A DNA stretch of 64,000 bases, taken from contig NW_018344336.1 of NCBI RefSeq assembly GCF_002099425.1, forward strand, positions 778,001 to 842,000, given 5' to 3'. Position 1 is the first letter of the stretch. Each line of letters opens with the position of its first letter. This DNA comes from Phascolarctos cinereus (lineage: Eukaryota > Chordata > Mammalia > Diprotodontia > Phascolarctidae). The notes under the pieces are model-generated. The model did no database searches, was not told the origin of the DNA, and saw only the letters and a program-made list of their open reading frames with translations. This document shows positions 22,941-32,467 of the stretch, piece after piece. The position numbers and the translations under genes were made by a program.

Positions 22941-23252
22941 ATCCATGTTTAATTGTAGCCTTTTGGGAGGCAGGGGGAGAAAAGGACAAAGTAAAAAGTG
23001 CACAGTAGAGAACAAAAGAAAGCTTACAAGGAAGCAAAAAAACAACAGATATATAGCTAACAACACAACCTATAGTATTTATTATATAGGCTTTCTTCTA
23101 ATGGAAATTTATTGTTATGTATTTTGAATTCTCTCACATTTTTCTGTGCGTATGACAATGCTTTTTCTTCTTTTCTTTTTCATATTATTTTAGTTCTAGT
23201 ATTTAAGTTTTCTTTTCTGATTTTGCATTCCTGTCTAAAAAAAATTTACAAA
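21807..23252 (+). mobile_element. L1/HAL1-like element, coding part mostly lost (copy A)
   Basis: The start 'ttctgggataagtaggtcat' matches the marsupial L1/HAL1 5'UTR, and the text after it runs to about 22100. The 3'UTR follows: 'gggtggtaggttaagtaata', a long TG/TATG tract (22736-22950), 'gtagccttttgggagg', and an A-rich end at about 23250. The target duplication aaagactgttg/aaagactgctg lies at 21796-21806 and 23253-23263. Compared with copy B (48964-50742) about 370 bp is missing near 22100, including the ORF1 start. ORF2 is absent. Confidence 0.75.
22736..22950 (+). repeat. TG/TATG-rich tract of the HAL1-like 3'UTR
   Basis: Alternating purine-pyrimidine tract (tatg, tgta, then about 18 TG units at 22896-22936) inside the 3'UTR. 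Equivalent tracts lie at 29170-29400, 31905-32175, 50205-50430, 58270-58580 and 61590-61840. Open frames here are artefacts of the repeat. Confidence 0.9.
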
Positions 23253-25292
23253 AAAGACTGCTGTTTCCATTACTATTAAAAAATGGATGTTCAGCAATTT
23301 TGGACAAAAAGGTAGATATTCAGTATAGAGAGTTGTTTAGGAAGAAGACTTCTCTTTGCATGTCATTATAGCAGTAAAACCAATGTGCAATATAATAATC
23401 ATCAAATTGACAAAATTAAAAATAAGAACTTTACACAAGTTGTGATGATATGGCTTTCAAACCAAAACAACAAGTCTTTGATGCTTCCTAGAACATTAAA
23501 ATGTTTGGCTTCCTGGTATTTGTCATTAAGAAATGTTAGAAGTACTTGGGAGCAGAGATACAGAATTTTTAGCATATAGCCTGGTGTAGCCATGGTCCAG
23601 AGAATGAATAGTGTCAGAGAGCACTTTGAAGAAGGGATATCAGAGCACATTGTGCCCTGAGACTCTAGAGTGGAGATCGTGGAATGTTCTGAATATAATT
23701 TTACATGGAAACAAGTGCAATCCTCTAGAATTGCTTCATTGATAAAAAGTTATTGTTAATAGTGTTAATTAGAATGAATATTCAGATTTTGGGGCATTAA
23801 AATATAGTTTTATGTAATATGGACTCATAAGAGGAGAACACTTGTTTTTGGAAATCAGTAAATATAAAACAAGAAAAGAAAAAAAAATAAAATTCTTATT
23901 TTTTTTTCAAAAAATAAAAATAAGAGAAACTAGCAAAAAAACCCAAAATGGTAATCAGAGTGTGTTTCATCAGATATGAGAATCTCATATGAGTTAAGAT
24001 CCTTAGGAAACAAAATGTCTGGTCTTCTGGGTACCATTAAAGAGGCCAAGTTGGTCATAAGCTAGAGCTTAGGCTGAAAAATTTCTGTATATCCCATCTA
24101 TGATTGGAACAGTTATTTGACTTGGAAGCTAGAATCTCTGAGCTTGATGGAAATATGCATTTTCGAATCCTGAGCTGGAGGAGGCTTTTTTTTTTCAAGG
24201 ATCTTTTCAAGGATCAATATAGCTGGCTCTAGGACGTTAGAATACGGAATTTCTGAGCTAGGGCATAATTCCTGCACCTGAAGGTCTCCATTTTGAGTAA
24301 AACTTTTGGAGAGCCTAGGATATATAGGGTGGCTTATGGTATATCAGGGGTATGAGTTTGAAGGAAATCTGGAATTCAGCAACATCAGACTGATGACAGT
24401 GCAGAATCTGGAAGGTCAGAATAATGAGAGCCTTGAAGAGAGAGGGGGAGATGTACCGGATCTCGGAATGGACGTTTTCAGAAACAAGAGGATTTGAGCA
24501 CACAGAGTGTCAGGCCTGGGAGTTGCCATGGAAACGAAAATGAGAGAGCTGGCAGTGCACATAGAAGAGGCTGGCTCAGAGCAAAGAGAGACCTTAGGGA
24601 TAGCAAAGATCAGATCTTACAGTGTCCTGCAAAACAGGCTCTGCAGTAGGTGGGGGGAGGGGTTCAGAGAACAGAAATCGTTTGTTAGAGAAGGGGACAC
24701 CCAGTGGAAAATAACACAACTCACAAGGATTTCTTTTCATACATATACAATGTAGTTACAAATATTGACCTTTCTTTTTTTTTCTTTTCTTTTCTTTTTT
24801 TTTTTACTAATTTAAAATGTGAGAAGTTAAATTTGCTTGCAGATCTTTCATTTATTCCAATATACTTTTGATTAGGCATAGTGATGGATAAGAACAATAA
24901 ATGAAGAAAATAAGAGAAAACAAAACCAAAAAGCCCTTATAACTTCAAGCAGGCTTTTGAAAGAATTTAGTAAGATTACTGTTACTATTGTGGCTAGGAC
25001 ATCCACCCTGACAAAATTCCAAAATCTCAGCACAACTAAATAAATGTACTTCTTTCTTTACTAATGACTGTTGTTTCTATGACTATTAATAAAAATGACT
25101 ATCTAGAAATTTTTGACAGGAAAACATTTTCTGAAGTAAAGAGAGCTTATAAGGCAGACAGTTTCTGTTCCAAAATTAACATATTGGTGAGACTGATCAA
25201 TGTACGTCTTAATCATCACTGAACTAATAAAAAATAGAAAATAATACTTTGATGCCATTTACCATGATAGGTCTTTGAAAACAAAGGTGTCT
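23253..25292 (+). repeat. Array block: S3 tail, S4, S1, S3
   Basis: S3 tail to about 23440, S4 and its tail to about 23945, S1 to about 24185. Then a T-run junction leads to S3, which runs from 'caaggatcaatatagctggc' to about 25250. It matches 50743-51660 and 53230-54300 of the second segmental copy. Confidence 0.72.
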
Positions 25293-25470
25293 AGGGGCAG
25301 CTAGGTGATTCATGACTTATTCATTACACCAATGACATTAGTTAATGGCTTCCCTTGAGCTTCACTAATAGATCATCAGAATATCTAGGGAGGTTTGTGG
25401 ATTTACACTTGGTCTACTAGGGATTGAAGTTCACAACACAGAAATTGGAAGACAGCAAAGTAAATGAGGT
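25293..25470 (+). other. Non-array block U, left part
   Basis: Begins with 'ggggcagctaggtg', which equals the first 14 bases of the SINE consensus in sense orientation, then leaves both SINE and array text. It is repeated at 54309-54486. I do not recognise the remainder. Confidence 0.5.
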
Positions 25471-25965
25471 TGTAAGGGAAACTGAGGAGACCTCCACTAT
25501 CCCTCTCATGACTGCCTCATGACCTGACATAAGGGATATAATTTAAGGTTAGTATGTGTGACCGGGAGCAGCGAGGGAATGGAACATCAAAGAATAAACA
25601 AACTATGTTACTCGGACAGAACAACTCTTATCTCAAGAAATATGTGTGTGTTCAAGGATCTGGCCTATCCTTGGACACATATATAAAAAATAGGCATCTG
25701 GAGCTTTGGCCAAGCTCCGTCTTTGTTCTAAGGTTGTTTTCCCGAGGTTTACATAGGTATTAAAAGGGCCACTTGGGAAAGGGACCTTTGGAGGTCTTCG
25801 TTTCAGAGATGGGGACGCCCACCTCTGTGACTTTCCCAATCAGGACCCTGATGGCCATTTCTTTTGAAGTCTCCCCAGTTCTTTGAGTCAGGGTGTGTCT
25901 CTGTGTCTTAAGATGTGAACCTAAAGTGAAAGTACTGTGCAGTCTGTAATCCCCTTTTGATTACA
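25471..25965 (+). mobile_element. Solo LTR of an endogenous retrovirus-like element
   Basis: A ~495 bp sequence with TGTAAGGG at the left and TGATTACA at the right (TG...CA ends). It is flanked by a perfect 5-bp duplication, gaggt (25466-25470 and 25966-25970). A TATA-like 'acatatataaaaaata' near 25676 and ATTAAA near 25759 fit a U3-R-U5 layout. No internal retroviral region is next to it, so it is a solo LTR. A 5-bp duplication does not settle the class. It was present before the large segmental duplication (copy at 54487-55054), so it is a fossil of some age. Confidence 0.75.
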
Positions 25966-25970
25966 GAGGT

Positions 25971-27654
25971 TTATGAGCAAGGCATGTTTTTTAAAAATTA
26001 CAATCTGGGAGAGATAACAAAGAACTATAAAGCATATAATCCAAAATGGTAGGAACTAATAAAAATAATAAGTGTTCATTATTGTATTTTAACTTGTTTG
26101 GTTAGCAAGGTTATTGTATAAAGTATATAAAAGCAACAGCTGGATTTCCAAGAAACCACAAACCGCTATTTGGAATTGTCATCAGTTAATTGCTAATATC
26201 TACAGATTTAACATATCATTTCTAGATCTTAGTCCAATCACATCTCCCCTTCCTGACATAAGGTGCAATACTAGCTTATGCCTATGTTATTTTTTTTATT
26301 TGAGACAATACAAATTAATTTTGTTCAAGGATTGAAACACTAACAATGAAGTTTTCTAGACTGTCTATTACTCCACTACTAGACTTCTGACCCCTTCGTC
26401 CCCCTAGGCTTCTGACCTCTTCCTCACCTTCTTACATCTATTTAATTGCCTTCATTTAAAGCATAAAGCATCTGTACTTTAGTAGCCTTTTTGTAACCTT
26501 CATTATTCTATTATGACTTTATGTTCCTTTGGCAAAGATCAGGAAAAGTAAATGTCCTTCCCTCTCAGCTGTTGCTAACAAAACTAGCTATTGTATTAAA
26601 TAGCGCTCTTCCTCTCATTTCTGTCAGACCCATGTCCCTACCCTCTCTCTGGACATAACTGCATCCTGAACAAACTATCCGCTTTTTCTTACCCAGGCAC
26701 AATTTATCCTTAGTATATAACAAATAGCCTTTGCAAAGAAATCTCTGCCACTATGGTTGCATGCATGTCTGTGCATGTATGTTCTATTAGACCATAGCCT
26801 TTCTAAGAACTGGCAGAGATGTAATAATTCCCCATAATATATATTGTATATTGAATACTCAGTATGAACCCTTTTTTAATGCTTATACAATTTGCAGATA
26901 TGACTAGTCCTATTCACAACTTCTATTCATGGTGCCTTCACTTGAGGACTGTGCTTTTTCATGTGTCAAGGCTATTAAATGTAATAGAAAAATTTGTGCT
27001 TACACACATACTAATATAAATTTAAATTGGCGTGAAAAGGTAATAGCAAGCGAGTCCAAATCTTGTGACAACTAGATGTTGTGTAATTTATTATGAGTAA
27101 ATGATTCCCTTTTAAAAGTGTTTACTGTGTCCAAGGTACTCACTGGGCCATCCTTTGCATCTTAAAGATGACCATATTTTCAAGTAAAGGAAAATTATAT
27201 TAGAATAATTATTAGAGGCTTGAAATGCTTACTAGTTATACTTAAAATTATTGGAAAACTACTATAAAACAGTACTAGAAGTATTCTGATCATTTGAGAG
27301 ATGAGTATGGCAGTCTTTCGGTAAGCTTTTACTATTTTACACAAAGTAGTGTCCATTCACTACTAAGTTCTATCAGGTAAATGGCACCAATCTAGTAAGA
27401 TTTGTTTTTGTTTTTGTTTTTCCCCACAGACTTTCCTTAACTGGTTTTAGTTGCAACATTATTCTGTTAGGGGCTTTTTACTTAGGCCTAATATATCTGT
27501 CATATTCTAAACCTGTTAAATATCCATTTAGCTCATGGAAACATTGCAGAATTCATATGTTTAGGAAATGATTTACCTGAAGTCCTGTACTTTATCATAA
27601 TTACATGAATTTTTTTCATATTTTCTTTAGACTTGATATGTATTGCTAGTGATG
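25971..27654 (+). other. Non-array block U, main part
   Basis: About 1.7 kb of AT-rich text without any S1-S4 motif, present again at 55060-56745. No conserved open frame is seen: short frames differ between the two copies. Together with 27794-27938 it ends like a polyadenylated transcript, so a retrocopied 3'UTR or an unknown element are the leading ideas. Not recognised. Confidence 0.5.
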
Positions 27655-27793
27655 TTTTTTGTTAGGCAATTAGTGTTAAGTGACTTGCCCAGGGTCACAC
27701 AGCTAGTGTAAAGTGTTCTGAGGCTGGATTTGAACTCAGGTCCTCCTGACTTCAGGGCCGGTGCTGTATACACTGGGCCACCTAGCTGTCCCC
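27655..27793 (-). mobile_element. Marsupial CORE-SINE (Mar1-like), antisense
   Basis: 'gttaagtgacttgcccaggg', 'tcacacagctagtg', 'ggctggatttgaactcaggt' and 'cctagctgtcccc'. Target repeat agtgatg/agtgata lies on either side. The same insertion is at 56746-56890, so it predates the segmental duplication. Confidence 0.92.
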
Positions 27794-27938
27794 AGTGATA
27801 TTTTTTTTTTGTAGCTAGGAAACGCCTATTGCCCACTCCACAAATCCACCTCTTGGGATGGAGAGAACATGGAAACTCTGAAGTTGTGTTTAATTGTAAT
27901 GAAATAAAAATAAAACTTGTATAAAAGGGAAAAAAAAT
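27794..27938 (+). other. Block U 3' end with poly(A) signal and A tract
   Basis: Continues block U after the SINE to 'gaaataaaaataaaacttgt', then 'ataaaaggg' and a run of A. An AATAAA signal followed about 20 bases later by an A run is the usual 3' end of a retrocopied transcript. The copy at 56891-57030 keeps both. The L1/HAL1-like text starts immediately after the A run. Confidence 0.55.
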
Positions 27939-29721
27939 CTTTATACAATAATACAAGAAATAATTAAAGAAACTGCCCTAAGCATTACAGCAAGAGGGAA
28001 AAGTAGAAATAGAAAAAATTCTACTGATCACCACCTGAAAGAGATACTACAAAAAACCACAGGAATATCATAGTCAAATTCCAAAACCTCCAGCTCAAGA
28101 AGAAAGTATTATGAGCCACAAGAAAAAATGAACAATTTAAATGTGGTAGTGTGACAATTAGAATAACAAGAACTATCAGCGACATTAAAAGATCACGGGT
28201 CTTGGAACACTATATATTGAAGAGCAAAAGAACTAGAGTTTCAGCTGAAAATATCATCAAAAACAAAACTAAGTGTAATCCTAAATGGAGAACAATGTAT
28301 ATTGAATGAATTCTCAGATTATCAGGATTTTGTTAAAATTCAAAAAAAAATCCTGAACTTAATAGATTTGACATATAAAAACAAAGAGAAATATAAGGTA
28401 TATAGTAAAGCCTAATTATAAAGGACTCAATAAGGCCAGACTTTACCGTTTATGTATATAAATATAAAACAAATGTCTAAGATTGTTATTAGTAATTGGG
28501 TAGTCCTTAAGAAAAATTGTGGTAGATCTGAGTATGACATGATTTTAAAAAGTAAAACCATTTATAAAAGCTAAAAAGAGAAATTATTTTATACAAATGA
28601 GGCACAATATGTGTGTGTATCTATGTATGAAATTCTTCCAAATTGAGAAAGAAATAAAATAGTAAGGGGTTATAGAGTGGGGAGAGGATAAGAGAGAGAA
28701 GTTTAGAGGGGAGGTTAAAGGGTATAGAAGGATGTTCAGATGAATAGCGATGGGAGGAAAAGGAAAGGATACTGGGGATAGGCTAAGTAATAGGAGGGCA
28801 AGTTAATGGGTAGAAGTAAAGTAGAACAGTCAGAAATATAGGAAGAAAGAGATACACAAAAAACATTAAATAAAAATCATAGTAGAATGTGTTAGGGTAA
28901 AAAGCAGCAGTTATGGTAATTGTGATCTTGGACCAAGCTAAAGCTAAAAGAGATTTTATCAGGAGAGAAAAATGGGGAAACTACATTATGTGTCAGCTAT
29001 ATTTATCAATGTTGTTTTGGACTGTTAAAAAAAACCAACTAGACAGTATAAGGTAGGAATATTGTTGTGGTATAGGAAATGACAAGTCGATGGCCTTGGA
29101 AAAATATTGAAAGACTTGGACTTACAAAGGAAGAGCTTATCCACCCTTAGAGAAACAGACAATGAATAAGTGTAGTACAGTCTTACATAGATACATGTGA
29201 ATGTATATAGCTATATATGAGCATGATTATACATAACTAAGTATATATATGTGTGTGTGTGTGTGTGTGTATGTACGTAACGGTGTATGTATGTTTATGT
29301 ATGTATGTGTTCTGGTGTATATGTATGTGTATTTATATACATATACATATGTGATGTATGCATATGTGTGCATACATATGTATATATGTGCATGTGTATC
29401 CATGCTTAATTGTAGCCTTTGAGGAGGAAGTGGTGGAAAAGAACAAAGTTAAAAAAGCACAGCAGAGTCCAAAGGAAAACTTTCAAGGAAGCAAAAACCA
29501 AAAGATGAATATTCCTCAACACAATATAGAGTATTTATTATATAGGCTTTTTCAGATAGAAATTTATTGCTGTATCTTTTGAATCCTCTCCCACATTCTG
29601 CTATTCACATAGCAATGCTTTTTCTATTGTTCTTATTTTATATTATTTTAGTTCAAGTATTTAAGTTTGTTTCTGTTTTCTTATTTTGTATTTGAATTTA
29701 AAATTTAAAAAAAATTAGAAA
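27939..29721 (+). mobile_element. L1/HAL1-like element, 5'-lost, ORF1 3' part kept (copy E)
   Basis: 27960-28350 resembles the ORF1 3' region of marsupial L1/HAL1: 'atcatagtcaaattccaaaa', 'cctccagctcaagaagaaag', 'agatcacgggtcttggaaca'. The partner copy at 57200-57400 reads roughly ITQDLAAATLKD and RAKELEFQL. The 3'UTR follows with 'gggataggctaagtaatagg', a TG/TATG tract and 'gtagcctttgaggagg'. It ends exactly where copy A ends in the S3 tail, before 'aaagactt.ctgtttcc'. ORF2 is absent and the reading frame is broken. Confidence 0.72.
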
Positions 29722-31409
29722 AAAGACTTACTGTTTCCATTGCCATTTATAAAATGGAGGTTCAGCAATTTTGGACAAAAATAGTAGATTTTTTTTACTG
29801 TGCAATCTTGGCTCCTGGAAGTGGAAGTCTGGAGTGAGACTCAAGTTTTTTTTTTTTGAAAAATAAAAGAAACTTAAGCAAAAATCCGAAAATTATAGTT
29901 GCACGGTGTTTCGTTGAATATGAGATTCTCATACGTATTAAGATCCTTGAAAAATGAAATGTCCAACCTTATTGGTACCATTAACGAGGCCACGTTGGTC
30001 ATAGCTTACAGCTTAGCCTGAAAAATTTCTGTATGTCCCATCTATGAATGGAGCAATTTGGGATGGATTGTAAAGACAGAATTCTGAAACAGGTCTTTGA
30101 CTTAAAACATTGAATATTTTAGTTTGGTGGAAATAGAAATCCTCTATATGTCTTGAATTTAGTACTTAAACATACAATACTAGAAAGAATGTAGATTTTT
30201 TTGTAGATCATTTATTTATTGTGCTCTAAAGGATAGTCGACATGAACTATATCTAAGAAAAACAGAAAATAAAACAACCTGAAACAAAACAAGTAAAAAA
30301 AGCTTTTGTCTTCAGCCACACCTTGCAAAGGGTTTGGTGAGTTCAGTGTGTGTTTTGTGGCTAACCAAATAAAACCCCTGAAAACCACAACACCTGCACA
30401 GCTAAACAAGTGCAGTTCCATATACTTCTTTCTCTACTACAGACTATTTCTATTACTATTAATAATGATGAAAATTGAGTAATTTTGGAGAAGAAAATAA
30501 GATGTTAAGTATAAACAGCGGATAAGAGAGAAAACTTATATTTTGAAATCATCATATCACTTAGAGCCAAGTACATTGTAATAAGATTCCAATTACGAAA
30601 AATAAAAATAATGACTTGATCCCATTAAGCATGATATGGCTTTAGAACCAAACATGTCATGTCTTTCATAATCAGAGAACACTAAAAGTTTAAAGTTTCA
30701 GAAATTTTTCATGTGAGAATGCTGGAAATAGTCGAGAGCAGAGATTTAAAATGTCTGACTCAGGAGTTAAATCCTTCCCTCTGAATGTACCAATGGGTAG
30801 AGTAAAGTGAAGCTAGAATATGAGGTCATAGAGGGCACCTAGAAATTAGACTTTGTGGGCTGGAAAGAAATTTTGAATCCAGAATCGTGAGTTTAATTTG
30901 GCTATGGAATCTCTAATGTCAGGGTGGGGTGGGGCAAAAAGTGGAAGAGTGGAAGATGTTCAAGGGCTGAGAATGGAAATTGTCAAGAGGAGGATTTTAG
31001 CACATAGTGTGGAGCAGCCATGGTGATGATAATGAGGAAGTGATGTCAGAGAATAAAATTCCCTGAGACTCCAAAGGGCCGATTTGGAATGTCCTGAAAA
31101 TCACCATGTTTGATTGCTAAGTATTCACTGAGAACAAAAATGATTAGCTCTGATTGGGCCTTAGAATGGAAAATGTCATAAATGACAAGTATGAGTTCTC
31201 AGATATATTCTTATGTGGCTGAAATATTGACCTATTGTAGGTTATTTAAAAAAATTCAAAAAATTCAAAGGTAGATTGTTCTTTTGAGATCAAAGCTAAA
31301 TTTGAATTTTGTTTTTAGGGTGCATTATAGGTATAAAAAAGAAAAAAATTGAAATCCTTAATCACAGAACCTTAAGTTTATGTTGAAAATACTATGAATT
31401 TTATGGCCA
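29722..31409 (+). repeat. Array block: S3 tail, S1 bit, S3 tail, S4
   Basis: S3 tail to about 29790, a short filler of unknown origin, S4/S1 from about 29860, an S3 tail from about 30190, S4 from about 30630 to its tail at 31409. The stretch pairs with 58871-61088, but about 600 bp present there is missing near 29800. Confidence 0.7.
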
Positions 31410-32119
31410 GGAGAGGATTCTGGGAAGGTGGCAGAGTAGGTTAGAAAATTGTAAACTGTCCAGATTTCCCCACAAACAAGACAAAATAGCACCTCAGGGA
31501 GAATGTAGAAAGGTAGAAATAAACAAGAGTTGGGACTGAACAGGAATACTCCTGGGAGAATCTGAAGAAAAATCCCAGCACTGAGGTTTGGTCCCTGTGA
31601 AGAGTGAATGCCCCCAGGCTAGTTCTGCTTAAACAGCAAGCAGAGAACCCAGGAGCTACTTAGATTAGGAGGTAGCCTCAGCCTCAGCAGCAGAAATTCT
31701 CACATCCTGGACAGTGTAGGAAGTCTGGCATCTGAGCGGGGAAATATTGAGGGGACCTCTGTTGATAAGGGACACCAGGCCCAGCTGTGGTGCCCAGATG
31801 CAGCTTTGGGAGAGAAGGAACCAGGACATACCTAGTGAGTACAGAAGCAGTGTGGTGGGGAATCTGCTAGCTGTGGGCACGTACAGGAAGGCAGAATTCT
31901 TGGTATATGTATGTGTATAGAAGGGTATGTATGTAGGAAAATATGTGTGTGTATGTATATATGTATACATATATATGTACATATATGTATATACACATAT
32001 GTATCCCTGTATGTATATATGTATGTCCATATATATGTGTATCTGTTATATATATGTGTGTATGTATATATATATATATATATACATACACACATATATA
32101 TATGTATATATAAACAGAT

Positions 32120-32151
<32 letters not shown>

Positions 32152-32467
32152 ATATATATATGTATATATATCTGTGCTTAATTGTAGCCTTTTTAGAGGA
32201 TGGGGAATAGGGAAAGGATGGGGGGCGCAGAACAAAATAAAAAGTGCATAGCAGAGAACAAAAGAAAACTTTTGGAAGCAAAGGAAAGATGGACCGCTCT
32301 TAATACAATGTGTAGTATTTATTATGTAAGCCACACATGTCAGTGCTGTTTTTATTTTCTTATTTTGTATTTAAATTTTGCTACTTAACTTTGTGATATA
32401 TTTCTTTTTCTTTTTTAGTTGTGCATTTAAATTCAACATTAAAGTTTAAAATAAATTAATAAAAAAA
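31410..32467 (+). mobile_element. L1/HAL1-like element, internal deletion (copy C)
   Basis: The 5'UTR starts 'ggagaggattctgggaaggt' and continues through 'cccaggctagttctgcttaa' to 'ggcagaattcttgg'. There it joins the TG/TATG tract directly, skipping all coding sequence. The 3'UTR 'gcttaattgtagccttttta' and an A-rich end follow. Probable target repeat ttatggcca/ttataaccca. Copy D (61089-62121) has the same internal join at the same S4 site, so the deletion came before duplication. Confidence 0.72.

Noticed and set aside
31832-32334. Overlapping open frames of 120-155 codons on both strands
   Set aside because: Made by the TATG/TG repeat of the HAL1-like 3'UTR (Tyr-Ile-His-Thr runs). Open in several frames at once, so an effect of composition.
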